NCBI GenBank assembly: GCA_027186245.1
Contig: CP114482.1
Location: 21,099,209-21,163,208 of the forward strand
Direction: 5' to 3'
From: Coriaria nepalensis
Lineage: Eukaryota > Streptophyta > Magnoliopsida > Cucurbitales > Coriariaceae
DNA: 64,000 bases
Shown here: one piece after another, positions 12,018-25,985 of the stretch
Layout: each line of letters begins with the position of its first letter
Numbering within the stretch: position 1 is the first letter of the stretch
Translations under genes and position numbers: made by a program
The notes under the pieces: generated by a model
Database searches by the model: none
The model's input: only the letters and a program-made list of their open reading frames with translations
What the model was told of the DNA's origin: nothing

Positions 12018-15000
12018 AGAAGAGACTCAGTGACATGACTTTAAGGCTAAACAAATGCATTGTTGCCATCAATAGATCAATTGCAAGTTATGCACAAAAG
12101 TCGCGTTTTAAATGCAAAAAGAGAATTGGTTCGAAGTGCCTTCAAACAATTTAATGATTGAAAAGACTGAGTGATATGCTTTTTAATGCTAAAATAATGC
12201 ATTGTTGTCTTCAATAGATTAATTACAAGTTATGTAAGAAAATAATATTTGAAGGGCGAAAATAGAATTCGTTCGAACAAATTTAGAATGATTTAATGAC
12301 TAGAAGAGACTCAGTGACATGACTTTAAGGCTAAACAAATGCATTGTTGCCATCAATAGATCAATTGCAAGTTATGCACGAAAGTCGCGTTTTAAATGCA
12401 AAAAGAGAATTGGTTCGAAGTGCCTTCAAACAATTTAATGATTGAAAAGACTGAGTGATATGCTTTTTAATGCTAAAATAATGCATTGTTGTCTTCAATA
12501 GATTAATTACAAGTTATGTAAGAAAACAATATTTGAAGGGCGAAAATAGAATTCTTTCGAACTAATTGAGAATGATTTAATGACTAGAAGAGACTCAGTG
12601 ACATGACTTTAAGGCTAAACAAATGCATTGTTGCCTATAATTGATCAACTGCAAGTTATGCACGAAGGTCATGTTTAAAGGCCGAATTTCGTTCGTAGTG
12701 ATTTAGAATGATTTACTGACTAAAAGAGACGCAAAAATATGACTTGAACGCTAAAAAATGCATAGTTGCCATCAATAGATCAATTGCAAGTTATGCACGA
12801 AAGTCGCGTTTTAAATGCAAAAAGAGAATTGGTTCGAAGTGCCTTCAAACAATTTAATGATTGAAAAGACTGAGTGATATGCTGTTTAATGCTAAAATAA
12901 TGCATTGTTGTCATCAATAGATTAATTACAAGTTATGTAAGAAAATAATGTTTGAATGGCGAAAATAGAATTCGGTCGAATTAATTTAGAATGATTTAAT
13001 GACTAAAAGAGACTCAATGACATGACTTTAAGGCTAAACAAATGCATTGTTGCCTTCAATAGATCAACTGCAAGTTACGCACTAAAGTCATGTTTAAAGG
13101 CCGAATTTCGTTCGAAGTGATTTAGAATGATTTACTGACTAAAGGAGACGCAAAAATATGACTTGAACGCTAAAAAATGCATAGTTGCCATCAATAGATC
13201 AATTGCAAGTTATGCACGAAAGTCGCGTTTTAAATGCAAAAAGAGAATTGGTTTGAAGTGCCTTCAAACAATTTAATGATAGAAAAGACTGAGTGATATG
13301 CTTTTTAATGCTAAAATAATGCATTGTTGTCTTCAATAGATTAATTACAGGTTATGTAAGAAAATAATATTTGAAGGGCGAAAATAGAATTCGTTCGAAC
13401 TAATTTAGAATGATTGAATGACTAGAAGAGACTCAGTGACATCACTTTAAGGCTAAACAAATGCATTGTTGCCTATAATAGATCAACTGCAAGTTACGCA
13501 CGAAAGTCATGTTTAAAGGCAGAATTTCGTTCGAAGTGATTTAGAATGATTTACTGACTAAAAGAGACGCAAAAATATGACTTGAACGCTAAAAAAGGCA
13601 TAGTTGCCATCAATAGATCAATTGCAAGTTATGCACGAAAGTCGCGTTTTAAATGCAAAAAGAGAATTGGTTCGAAGTGCCTTCAAACAATTTAATGATT
13701 GAAAAGACTGAGTGATATGCTTTTTAATGCTAAAATAATGCATTGTTGTCTTCAATAGATTAATTACAAGTTATGTAAGAAAATAATATTTGAAGGGCGA
13801 AAATAGAATTCGTCCAAACTAATTCAGAATGATTTAATGACTAGAAGAAACTCAGTGACATGACTTTAAGGCTAAACAAATGCATTGTTCCCTATAATAT
13901 ATCAACTGCAAGTTACGCACGAAAGTCATGTTTAAAGGCCGAATTTCGTTCGAAATGATTTAGAATGATTTACTGACTAAAAGAGACGCAAAAATATGAC
14001 TTGAACGCTAAAAAAGGCATAGTTGCCATCAATAGATCAATTGCAAGTTATGCACGACAGTCGCGTTTTAAATGCAAAAAGAGAATTGGTTCGAAGTGCC
14101 TTCAAACAATTGAATGATTGAAAAGACTGAGTGATATGCTTTTTAATGCTAAAATAATGCATTGTTGTCTTCAATAGATTAATTACAAGTTATGTAAGAA
14201 AATAATGTTTAAAGGGCAAAAAGAGAATTCGTTCGAATTAATTTAGAATGATTTAAAGACTAAAAGAGATTCAATGACATGACTTTAAGGCTAAACAAAT
14301 GCGTTGTTGCCTTCAATAGATCAACTGCAAGTTACGCACGAAAGTCATGTTTAAAGGCCGAATTTCGTTCGAAGTGATTTAGAATGATTTACTGACTAAA
14401 AGAGACGCAAAAATATGACTTGAACGCTAAAAAAGGCATAGTTGCCATCAATAGATCAATTGCAAGTTATGCACGACAGTCGCGTTTTAAATGCAAAAAG
14501 AGAATTGGTTCGAAGTGCCTTCAAACAATTTAATGATTGAAAAGACTGAGTGATATGCTTTTTAATGCTAAAATAATGCATTGTTGTCTTCAATAGATTA
14601 ATTAAAAGTTATGTAAGAAAATAATATTTGAAGGGCGAAAATTGAATTGTTCGAACTAATTTAGAATGATTTAATGACTAGAAGAGACTCAGTGACATGA
14701 CTTTAAGGCTAAACAAATGCATTGTTGCCTATAATAGATCAACTGCAAGTTACGCACGAAAGTCATGTTTAAAGGCCGAATTTCGTTCGAAATGATTTAG
14801 AATGATTTACTGACTAAAAGAGACGCAAAAATATGACTTGAACGCTAAAAAAGGCATAGTTGCCATCAATAGATCAATTGCAAGTTATGCACGAAAGTCG
14901 CGTTTTAAATGCAAAAAGAGAATTGGTTCGAAGTGCCTTCAAACAATTGAATGATTGAAAAGACTGAGTGATATGCTTTTTAATGCTAAAATAATGCATT

Positions 15001-15900
15001 GTTGTCTTCAATAGATTAATTACAAGTTATGTAAGAAAATAATGTTTGAAGGGCAAAAAGAGAATTCGTTCGAATTAATTTAGAATGATTTAAAGACTAA
15101 AAGAGATTCAATGACATGACTTTAAGGCTAAACAAATGCGTTGTTGCCTTCAATAGGTCAACTGCAAGTTACGCACGAAAGTCATGTTTAAAGGCCGAAT
15201 TTCGTTCGAAGTGATTTAGAATGATTTACTGACTAAAAGAGACGCAAAAATATGACTTGAACGCTAAAAAAGGCAAAGTTGCCATCAATAGATCAATTGC
15301 AAGTTATGCACGACAGTCGCGTTTTAAATGCAAAAAGAGAATTGGATCGAAGTGCCTTCAAACAATTTAATGATTGAAAAGACTGAGTGATATGCTTTTT
15401 AATGCTAAAATAATGCATTGTTGTCTTCAATAGATTAATTACAAGTTATGTAAGAAAATAATGTTTGAAGGGCAAAAAGAGAATTCGTTCGAATTAATTT
15501 AGAATGATTTAAAGACTAAAAGAGATTCAATGACATGACTTTAAGGCTAAACAAATGCGTTGTTGCCTTCAATAGATCAACTGCAAGTTACGCACGAAAG
15601 TCATGTTTAAAGGCCGAATTTCGTTCGAAGTGATTTAGAATGATTTACTGACTAAAAGAGACGCAAAAATATGACTTGAACACTAAAAAAGGCATAGTTG
15701 CCATCAATAGATCAATTGCAAGTTATGCACGAAAGTTGCGTTTTAAATGCAAAAAGAGAATTGGTTCGAAGTGCCTTCAAACAATTTAATGATTGAAAAG
15801 ACTGAGTGATATGCTTTTTAATGCTAAAATAATGCATTGTTGTCTTCAATAGATTAATTACAAGTTATGTAAGAAAATAATATTTGAAGGGCGAAAATAG
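12018..15900 (+). repeat. 3919-bp super-repeat, copy 1
   Basis: Contains the two dimers, one C, and then the units at 12725 to 15657. It recurs 3919 bp downstream with the same unusual markers: cctataattgatcaac (12634/16553), ttcgtagtg, acatcactttaagg, gtccaaactaattc, and the one-base deletion in aaattgaattgttcg that makes the unit at 14401 (and at 18320) 418 bp. The ends are approximate. Confidence 0.88.
12021..12588 (+). repeat. Two dimeric units with C/A hybrid monomers
   Basis: The order here is C/A hybrid (12021, 143 bp), B (12164), C/A hybrid (12305, 143 bp), B (12448), and then a normal C at 12589. Each hybrid starts as C (agagactcagtgacatgac, gctaaacaaatgcattg) and switches after GTTGCC to A (atcaatagatcaattgc, gtcgcgttttaaatg). 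The result is two 284-bp dimers in the middle of a trimer array. The 143-bp length is what a switch at GTTGCC predicts (47 bp of C plus the last 96 bp of A). Confidence 0.92.
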
Positions 15901-15936
15901 AATTCCTTCGAATTAATTTAGAATGATTTAATGACT

Positions 15937-18900
15937 AGAAGAGACTCAGTGACATGACTTTAAGGCTAAACAAATGCATTGTTGCCATCAATAGATCAAT
16001 TGCAAGTTATGCACAAAAGTCGCGTTTTAAATGCAAAAAGAGAATTGGTTCGAAGTGCCTTCAAACAATTTAATGATTGAAAAGACTGAGTGATATGCTT
16101 TTTAATGCTAAAATAATGCATTGTTGTCTTCAATAGATTAATTACAAGTTATGTAAGAAAATAATATTTGAAGGGCGAAAATAGAATTCGTTCGAACAAA
16201 TTTAGAATGATTTAATGACTAGAAGAGACTCAGTGACATGACTTTAAGGCTAAACAAATGCATTGTTGCCATCAATAGATCAATTGCAAGTTATGCACGA
16301 AAGTTGCGTTTTAAATGCAAAAAGAGAATTGGTTCGAAGTGCCTTCAAACAATTTAATGATTGAAAAGACTGAGTGATATGCTTTTTAATGCTAAAATAA
16401 TGCATTGTTGTCTTCAATAGATTAATTACAAGTTATGTAAGAAAATAATATTTGAAGGGCGAAAATAGAATTCTTTCGAACTAATTTAGAATGATTTAAT
16501 GACTAGAAGAGACTCAGTGACATGACTTTAAGGCTAAACAAATGCATTGTTGCCTATAATTGATCAACTGCAAGTTATGCACGAAGGTCATGTTTAAAGG
16601 CCGAATTTCGTTCGTAGTGATTTAGAATGATTTACTGACTAAAAGATACGCAAAAATATGACTTGAACGCTAAAAAATGCATAGTTGCCATCAATAGATC
16701 AATTGCAAGTTATGCACGAAAGTCGCGTTTTAAATGCAAAAAGAGAATTGGTTCAAAGTGCCTTCAAACAATTTAATGATTGAAAAGACTGAGTGATATG
16801 CTGTTTAATGCTAAAATAATGCATTGTTGTCATCAATAGATTAATTACAAGTTATGTAAGAAAATAATGTTTGAATGGCGAAAATAGAATTCGGTCGAAT
16901 TAATTTAGAATGATTTAATGACTAAAAGAGACTCAATGACATGACTTTAAGGCTAAACAAATGCATTGTTGCCTTCAATAGATCAACTGCAAGTTACGCA
17001 CTAAAGTCATGTTTAAAGGCCGAATTTCGTTCGAAGTGATTTAGAATGATTTACTGACTAAAGGAGACGCAAAAATATGACTTGAACGCTAAAAAATGCA
17101 TAGTTGCCATCAATAGATCAATTGCAAGTTATGCACGAAAGTCGCGTTTTAAATGCAAAAAGAGAATTGGTTTGAAGTGCCTTCAAACAATTTAATGATA
17201 GAAAAGACTGAGTGATATGCTTTTTAATGCTAAAATAATGCATTGTTGTCTTCAATAGATTAATTACAAGTTATGTAAGAAAATAATATTTGAAGGGCGA
17301 AAATAGAATTCGTTCGAACTAATTTAGAATGATTGAATGACTAGAAGAGACTCAGTGACATCACTTTAAGGCTAAACAAATGCATTGTTGCCTATAATAG
17401 ATCAACTGCAAGTTACGCACGAAAGTCATGTTTAAAGGCAGAATTTCGTTCGAAGTGATTTAGAATGATTTACTGACTAAAAGAGACGCAAAAATATGAC
17501 TTGAACGCTAAAAAAGGCATAGTTGCCATCAATAGATCAATTGCAAGTTATGCACGAAAGTCGCGTTTTAAATGCAAAAAGAGAATTGGTTCGAAGTGCC
17601 TTCAAACAATTTAATGATTGAAAAGACTGAGTGATATGCTTTTTAATGCTAAAATAATGCATTGTTGTCTTCAATAGATTAATTACAAGTTATGTAAGAA
17701 AATAATATTTGAAGGGCGAAAATAGAATTCGTCCAAACTAATTCAGAATGATTTAATGACTAGAAGAAACTCAGTGACATGACTTTAAGGCTAAACAAAT
17801 GCATTGTTCCCTATAATATATCAACTGCAAGTTACGCACGAAAGTCATGTTTAAAGGCCGAATTTCGTTCGAAATGATTTAGAATGATTTACTGACTAAA
17901 AGAGACGCAAAAATATGACTTGAACGCTAAAAAAGGCATAGTTGCCATCAATAGATCAATTGCAAGTTATGCACGACAGTCGCGTTTTAAATGCAAAAAG
18001 AGAATTGGTTCGAAGTGCCTTCAAACAATTGAATGATTGAAAAGACTGAGTGATATGCTTTTTAATGCTAAAATAATGCATTGTTGTCTTCAATAGATTA
18101 ATTACAAGTTATGTAAGAAAATAATGTTTAAAGGGCAAAAAGAGAATTCGTTCGAATTAATTTAGAATGATTTAAAGACTAAAAGAGATTCAATGACATG
18201 ACTTTAAGGCTAAACAAATGCGTTGTTGCCTTCAATAGATCAACTGCAAGTTACGCACGAAAGTCATGTTTAAAGGCCGAATTTCGTTCGAAGTGATTTA
18301 GAATGATTTACTGACTAAAAGAGACGCAAAAATATGACTTGAACGCTAAAAAAGGCATAGTTGCCATCAATAGATCAATTGCAAGTTATGCACGACAGTC
18401 GCGTTTTAAATGCAAAAAGAGAATTGGTTCGAAGTGCCTTCAAACAATTTAATGATGGAAAAGACTGAGTGATATGCTTTTTAATGCTAAAATAATGCAT
18501 TGTTGTCTTCAATAGATTAATTAAAAGTTATGTAAGAAAATAATATTTGAAGGGCGAAAATTGAATTGTTCGAACTAATTTAGAATGATTTAATGACTAG
18601 AAGAGACTCAGTGACATGACTTTAAGGCTAAACAAATGCATTGTTGCCTATAATAGATCAACTGCAAGTTACGCACGAAAGTCATGTTTAAAGGCCGAAT
18701 TTCGTTCGAAGTGATTTAGAATGATTTACTGACTAAAAGAGACGCAAAAATATGACTTGAACGCTAAAAAAGGCATAGTTGCCATCAATAGATCAATTGC
18801 AAGTTATGCACGAAAGTCGCGTTTTAAATGCAAAAAGAGAATTGGTTCGAAGTGCCTTCAAACAATTGAATGATTGAAAAGACTGAGTGATATGCTTTTT

Positions 18901-19819
18901 AATGCTAAAATAACGCATTGTTGTCTTCAATAGATTAATTACAAGTTATGTAAGAAAATAATGTTTGAAGGGCAAAAAGAGAATTCGTTCGAATTAATTT
19001 AGAATGATTTAAAGACTAAAAGAGATTCAATGACATGACTTTAAGGCTAAACAAATGCGTTGTTGCCTTCAATAGATCAACTGCAAGTTACGCACGAAAG
19101 TCATGTTTGAAGGCCGAATTTCGTTCGAAGTGATTTAGAATGATTTACTGACTAAAAGAGACGCAAAAATATGACTTGAACACTAAAAAAGGCGTAGTTG
19201 CCATCAATAGATCAATTGCAAGTTATGCACGAAAGTCGCGTTTTAAATGCAAAAAGAGAATTGGTTCGAAGTGCCTTCAAACAATTTAATGATTCAAAAG
19301 ACTGAGTGATATGCTTTTTAATGCTAAAATAATGCATTGTTGTCTTCAATAGATTAATTACAAGTTATGTAAGAAAATAATGTTTAAAGGGCAAAAAGAG
19401 AATTCGTTCGAATTAATTTAGAATGATTTAAAGACTAAAAGAGATTCAATGACATGACTTTAAGGCTAAACAAATGCGTTGTTGCCTTCAATAGATCAAC
19501 TGCAAGTTACGCACGAAAGTCATGTTTAAAGGCCGAATTTCGTTCGAAGTGATTTAGAATGATTTACTGACTAAAAGAGACGCAAAAATATGACTTGAAC
19601 ACTAAAAAAGGCGTAGTTGCCATCAATAGATCAATTGCAAGTTATGCACGAAAGTCGCGTTTTAAATGCAAAAAGAGAATTGGTTCGAAGTGCCTTCAAA
19701 CAATTTAATGATTCAAAAGACTGAGTGATATGCTTTTTAATGCTAAAATAATGCATTGTTGTCTTCAATAGATTAATTACAAGTTATGTAAGAAAATAAT
19801 ATTTGAAGGGCGAAAATAG
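15937..19819 (+). repeat. 3919-bp super-repeat, copy 2
   Basis: Counterpart of 12018-15900, with units at 16644 to 19576. It differs at scattered bases, for example agatacgc at 16644, gattaattacaag versus gattaattacagg in the third unit, gatggaaaag near 18455, and gaacactaaaaaaggcgtag at 19157. Confidence 0.85.
15940..16507 (+). repeat. Second pair of dimeric units with C/A hybrids
   Basis: This is the same structure as 12021-12588: hybrid at 15940, B at 16083, hybrid at 16224, B at 16367, and normal C at 16508. The gcacaaaagtcgcg variant of the first hybrid is shared with 12021. The pair was therefore copied as part of the 3919-bp segment rather than formed independently. Confidence 0.92.
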
Positions 19820-21784
19820 AATTCGTTCGAACTAATTTAGAATGATTTAATGACTAGAAGAGACTCAGTGACATGACTTGAAGGCTAAACAAATGCATTG
19901 TTGCCTATAATAGATCAACTGCAAGTTATGCACGAAAGTCATGTTTAAAGGCCGAATTTCGTTCGCAGTGATTTAAAATGATTTACTGACTAAAAGAGAC
20001 GCAAAAATATGACTTGAACGCTAAAAAATGCATAGTTGCCATCAATAGATCAATTGCAAGTTATGCACGAAAGTCGCGTTTGAAATGCAAAAAGAGAATT
20101 GGTTCGAAGTGCCTTCAAACAATTTAATGATTGAAAAGACTGAGTGATATGCTTTTTAATGCTAAAATAATGCAATGTTGTCTTCAATAGATTAATTACA
20201 AGTTATGTAAGAAAATAATATTTGAAGTGTGAAAATAGAATTCGTTCGAACTAATTTACAATGATTTAATGACTAGAAGAGACTCAGTGACATGAATTTA
20301 AGGCTAAACAAATGCATTGTTCCTTATAATATATCAACTGCAAGTTATGCACGAAAGTCATGTTTAAATGCCGAATTTCATACGAAGTGATTTAGAATGA
20401 TTCACTGACTAAAAGAGACGCAAAGATGACTTTAAGGCTAAAAAATGCATAGTTGCCATCAATAGATCAATTGCAAGTTATGCACGAAAGTCGCGTTTTA
20501 AATGCAAAAAGAGAATTGGTTCGAAGTGCCTCCAAACAATTTAACGATTGAAAAGACTGAGTGATATGCTTTTTAATGCTAAAATAATGCAGTGTTGTCT
20601 TCAATAGATTAATTACAAGTTATGTAAGAAAATAATATTTGAATGGCGAAAATAGAATTCGTTCGAATTAATTTAGAATGATTTAATGACTAGAAAAGAC
20701 TCGGTGACATGAATTTAAGGCTAAAAAAATGCATTGTTGCCTATAATAGATCAACTGCAAGTTATGCACGAAAGTCATGTTTAAATGCCGAATTTCATAC
20801 GAAGTGATTTAGAATGATTTACTGACTAAAAGACACGCAAAAATATGATTTCAACGCTAAAAAATGCATAGTTGCCGTCAATAGATCAATTGCAAGTTAT
20901 GCACGAAAGTCGTGTTTGAAATGCAAAAAGAGAATTGGTTCGAAGTGCCTTCAAACAATTTAATGATTGAAAAGACTGAGTGATATGCTTTTTAATGCTA
21001 AAATAATGCAGTGTTGTCTTCAATAGATTAATTACAAGTGATGTAAGAAAATAATATTTGAATGGCGAAAATAGAATTCGTTCGAACTAATTTAGAATGA
21101 TTTAATGATTAGAAGAGACCTAGTGACATGAATTTAAGGCTAAAGACATGCATTGTTCCGTATAATAGATCAACTGCAAGTTATGCACGAAAGTCATGTT
21201 TAAAGGCCGAATTTCGTTCGAAGTGATTTAGAATGATTCACTGACTAAAAGAGACGCAAAGATGACTTTAAGGCTAAAAAATGCATAGTTGCCATCAATA
21301 GATCAATTGCAAGTTATGCACTAAAGTGACGTTTTAAATGCAAAAAGAAAATTGGTTCGAAGTGCCTTCAAACAATTTAATGATTGAAAAGACTGAGTGA
21401 TATGCTTTTTAATGCTAAAATAATGCAGTGTTGTCTTCAATAGATTAATTACAAGTTATGTAAGAAAATAATGTTTGAAGGGCAAAAATAGAATTCGTTC
21501 GAATTAATTGAGAATGATTTAATGACTAAAAGAGACTCAATGACATGACTTTAAGGCTAAACAAATTCATTGTTGCCTTCAATAGATCAACTGCAAGTTA
21601 CGCACGAAAGTCATGTTTAAAGGCCGAATTTCATTCGAAGTGATTTAGAATGATTTACTGACTAAAAGAGACGCAAAAATATGACTTTAACGCTAAAAAA
21701 GGCATAGTTGCCATCAATAGATCAATCGCAAGTTATGCACGACAGTCGCGTTTTAAATGCAAAAAGAGAATTGGTTCGAAGTGC
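19380..21784 (+). repeat. 2510-bp super-repeat, copy 1
   Basis: Six units (two of them 417 bp, hence 2510 rather than 2514), with the order 19576, 19995, 20414 (A-short), 20831 (agacacgc), 21250 (A-short) and 21667. It matches 21890-24294 at offset 2510. Markers are gaacactaaaaaaggcgtag, ttcgcagtgatttaaaatg, tgttccttataatatatc, agtcgtgtttgaaatgc, and tgttccgtataatag. Confidence 0.9.
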
Positions 21785-21889
21785 CTTCAAACAATTTAAT
21801 GATTGAAAAGACTGAGTGATATGCTTTTTAATGCTAAAATAATGCATTGTTGTCTTCAATAGATTAATTACAAGTTATGTAAGAAAATA

Positions 21890-24294
21890 ATGTTTGAAGG
21901 GCAAAAAGAGAATTCGTTCGAATTAATTTAGAATGATTTAAAGACTAAAAGAGATTCAATGACATGACTTTAAGGCTAAACAAATGCGTTGTTGCCTTCA
22001 ATAGATCAACTGTAAGTTACGCACGAAAGTCATGTTTGAAGGCCGAATTTCGTTCGAAGTGATTTAGAATGATTTACTGACTAAAAGAGACGCAAAAATA
22101 TGACTTGAACACTAAAAAAGGCGTAGTTGCCATCAATAGATCAATTGCAAGTTATGCACGAAAGTCGCGTTTTAAATGCAAAAAGAGAATTGGTTCGAAG
22201 TGCCTTCAAACAATTTAATGATTCAAAAGACTGAGTGATATGCTTTTTAATGCTAAAATAATGCATTGTTGTCTTCAATAGATTAATTACAAGTTATGTA
22301 AGAAAATAATATTTGAAGGGCGAAAATAGAATTCGTTCGAACTAATTTAGAATGATTTAATGACTAGAAGAGACTCAGTGACATGACTTGAAGGCTAAAC
22401 AAATGCATTGTTGCCTATAATAGATCAACTGCAAGTTATGCACGAAAGTCATGTTTAAAGGCCGAATTTCGTTCGCAGTGATTTAAAATGATTTACTAAC
22501 TAAAAGAGACGCAAAAATATGACTTGAACGCTAAAAAATGCATAGTTGCCATCAATAGATCAATTGCAAGTTATGCACGAAAGTCGCGTTTGAAATGCAA
22601 AAAGAGAATTGGTTCGAAGTGCCTTCAAACAATTTAATGATTGAAAAGACTGAGTGATATGCTTTTTAATGCTAAAATAATGCAGTGTTGTCTTCAATAG
22701 ATTAATTACAAGTTATGTAAGAAAATAATATTTGAAGGGTGACAATAGATTTCGTTCGAACTAATTTAGAATGATTTAATGACTAGAAGAGACTCAGTGA
22801 CATGAATTTAAGGCTAAACAAATGCATTGTTCCTTATAATATATCAACTGCAAGTTATGCACGAAAGTCATGTTTAAATGCCGAATTTCATACGAAGTGA
22901 TTTAGAATGATTCACTGACTAAAAGAGACACAAAGATGACTTTAAGGCTAAAAAATGCATAGTTGCCATCAATAAATCAATTGCAAGTTATGCACGAAAG
23001 TCGCGTTTTAAATGCAAAAAGAGAATTGGTTCGAAGTGCCTCCAAACAATTTAACGATTGAAAAGACTGAGTGATATGCTTTTTAATGCTAAAATAATGC
23101 AGTGTTGTCTTCAATAGATTAATTACAAGTTATGTAAGAAAATAATATTTGAATGGCGAAAATAGAATTCGTTCGAACTAATTTAGAATGATTTAATGAC
23201 TAGAAAAGACTCGGTGACATGAATTTAAGGCTAAAAAAATGCATTGTTGCCTATAATAGATCAACTGCAAGTTATGCACGAAAGTCATGTTTAAATGCCG
23301 AATTTCATACGAAGTGATTTAGAATGATTTACTGACTAAAAGACACGCAAAAATATGATTTCAACGCTAAAAAATGCATAGTTGCCGTCAATAGATCAAT
23401 TGCAAGTTATGCACGAAAGTCGTGTTTGAAATGCAAAAAGAGAATTGGTTCGAAGTGCCTTCAAACAATTTAATGATTGAAAAGACTGAGTGATATGCTT
23501 TTTAATGCTAAAATAATGCAGTGTTGTCTTCAATAGATTAATTACAAGTGATGTAAGAAAATAATATTTGAATGGCGAAAATAGAATTCGTTCGAACTAA
23601 TTTAGAATGATTTAATGATTAGAAGAGACCTAGTGACATGAATTTAAGGCTAAAGACATGCATTGTTCCGTATAATAGATCAACTGCAAGTTATGCACGA
23701 AAGTCATGTTTAAAGGCCGAATTTCGTTCGAAGTGATTTAGAATGATTCACTGACTAAAAGAGACGCAAAGATGACTTTAAGGCTAAAAAATGCATAGTT
23801 GCCATCAATAGATCAATTGCAAGTTATGCACTAAAGTGACGTTTTAAATGCAAAAAGAAAATTGGTTCGAAGTGCCTTCAAATAATTTAATGATTGAAAA
23901 GACTGAGTGATATGCTTTTTAATGCTAAAATAATGCAGTGTTGTCTTCAATAGATTAATTACAAGTTATGTAAGAAAATAATGTTTGAAGGGCAAAAATA
24001 GAATTCGTTCGAATTAATTGAGAATGATTTAATGACTAAAAGAGACTCAATGACATGACTTTAAGGCTAAACAAATTCATTGTTGCCTTCAATAGATCAA
24101 CTGCAAGTTACGCACGAAAGTCATGTTTAAAGGCCGAATTTCATTCGAAGTGATTTAGAATGATTTACTGACTAAAAGAGACGCAAAAATATGACTTTAA
24201 CGCTAAAAAAGGCATAGTTGCCATCAATAGATCAATCGCAAGTTATGCACGAAAGTCGCGTTTTAAATGCAAAAAGAGAATTGGTTCGAAGTGC
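21890..24294 (+). repeat. 2510-bp super-repeat, copy 2
   Basis: Units at 22086, 22505, 22924, 23341, 23760 and 24177, in the same subtype order as copy 1. A few differences are visible, such as gggtgacaatagatttcg near 22738, caataaatcaattgc near 22971, and ttcaaataattt near 23880. It ends where gtgccaataaac replaces gtgccttcaaac. Confidence 0.9.
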
Positions 24295-24790
24295 CAATAA
24301 ACAATTTAATGATTGAAAACACTGAGTGATATGCTTTTTAATGCTAAAATAATGCATTGTTCTCTATAGTAGATTAATTGCAAGTTATGTAAAAAAATAA
24401 TTTTTGAAGGGCGAAAATAGAATTCGTTCGAATTAATTTAGGATGATTTAATGACTAGAAGAGACTCAATGACATGACTTTAAGGCTAAACAAATGCATT
24501 GTTGCCTTCAGTAGATCAACTGCAAGTTACGCACGAAAGTCATGTTTAAAGGCCGAATTTCGTTCGAAGTGATTTAGAATGATTCACTGACTAAAAGAGA
24601 CGCAAAGATGACTTTAAGGCTAAAAAATGCATAGTTGCCATCAATAGATCAATTGCAAGTTATGCACGAAAGTCGCGTTTTAAATGCAAAAAGAGAATTG
24701 GTTCGAAGTGCCTTCAAACCATTTATTGATTGAAAAGACTGAGTGATATGCTTTTTAATGCTAAAATAATGCATTGTTGTCTTCAATAGA
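24177..24790 (+). repeat. Segment shared with 27935-28548 (offset 3758 bp)
   Basis: Both segments carry gtgccaataaacaattt in A, a cluster change of ccttcaaac seen only at these two places. Both then continue with tgttctctatagtag or tgttctctttagtag, taaaaaaataattttt, and an A-short unit (24596 and 28354). The subtype order agrees for about 600 bp and then departs. Confidence 0.75.
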
Positions 24791-25012
24791 TTAATTAGAT
24801 GTTATGTAAGAAAATAATGTTTGAAGGGCGAAAATAGAATTCGTTCGAATTAATTTAGAATGATTTAATGACTAAAAGAGACTCAATGACATGACTTTAA
24901 GGCTAAACAAATGCATTGTTGCCTACAATAGATCAACTGCAACTTACGCACGAAAGTCATTTTTAAAGGCCGAATTTCGTTCGAAGTGATTTAGAATGAT
25001 TTACTGACTAAA

Positions 25013-25289
25013 AGAGACGCAAAAATATGACTTGAACGCTAAAAAAGGCATAGTTGCCATCAATAGATTAATTGCAAGTTATGTAAGAAAATAATGTTTG
25101 AAGGGCAAAAATAGAATTCGTTCGAATTGATTGAGAATGATTTAATGACTATAAGAGACTCGGTGACAGGAATTTAAGGCTAAACAAATGCATTGTTGCC
25201 TATAATAGATCAACTGCAAGTTATGCACGAAAGTCATGTTTAAATGCTGAATTTCATACGAAGTGATTTAGAATGATTTACTGACTAAA
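25013..25289 (+). repeat. 277-bp dimer with A/B hybrid monomer, first
   Basis: A/B hybrid at 25013-25153 (141 bp), then C at 25154-25289. It starts as A (gacttgaacgctaaaaaagg, gttgccatcaatagat) and continues as B (taattgcaagttatgtaag, gaattcgttcg). The switch lies inside the shared GTTGCC-TCAATAGAT block, so about 142 bp of A-B sequence was lost in register. Confidence 0.93.
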
Positions 25290-25708
25290 AGACACGCAAA
25301 AATATGACTTGAACGCTAAAAAAGGAACAGTTGTCATCAATGGATCAATCGCAAGTTATGCACGAAAGTCGCGTTTTAAATGCAAAAAGAGAATTGGCTC
25401 GAAGTGCCTTCAAACAATTTAATGATTGAAAAGACTGAGTGAAATGCTTTTTAATGCTAAAATAATGCATTGTTGTCTTCAATAGATTAATTAGATGTTA
25501 TGTAAGAAAATAATGTTTGAAGGGCGAAAATAGAATTCGTTCGAATTAATTTAGAATGATTTAATGACTAAAAGAGACTCAATGACATGACTTTAAGGCT
25601 AAACAAATGCATTGTTGCCTACAATAGATCAACTGCAACTTACGCACGAAAGTCATTTTTAAAGGCCGAATTTCGTGCGAAGTGATTTAGAATGATTTAC
25701 TGACTAAA

Positions 25709-25985
25709 AGAGACGCAAAAATATGACTTGAACGCTAAAAAAGGCATAGTTGCCATCAATAGATTAATTGCAAGTTATGTAAAAAAATAATTTTTGTAGA
25801 GCGAAAATAGAATTCGTTCGACTTAATTTAGAATGATTTAATGACTAGAAGAGACTCAATGACATGACTTTAAGGCTAAACAAATGCATTTTTGCCTTCA
25901 GTAGATCAACTGCAAGTTACGCACGAAAGTCATGTTTAAAGGCCGAATTTCGTTCGAAGTAATTTAGAATGATTCACTGACTAAA
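25709..25985 (+). repeat. 277-bp dimer with A/B hybrid monomer, second
   Basis: Hybrid at 25709-25849, C at 25850-25985. The junction is the same as at 25013, but the B portion is of a different subtype (taaaaaaataatttttgtag, gttcgacttaattt). Either a second exchange or conversion after copying is possible. Confidence 0.93.

Larger units (their letters stand above)
6706..12020 (+). repeat. Array block 2: units at 6706 to 11738
   Basis: Thirteen units, dominated by B with atatttgaagggcgaaaatag and C with actagaagagactcagtg. Four units (7544, 9221, 10060, 11318) begin ggagacgc, read gactttaaggctaaaaaaatgc and are 420 bp long because of one added A. Three of these (9221, 10060, 11318) also have ggcgttct and gtgccgtcaaac. 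The units at 8383 and 10480 begin agggacgc after ttactaactaaa. Confidence 0.9.
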
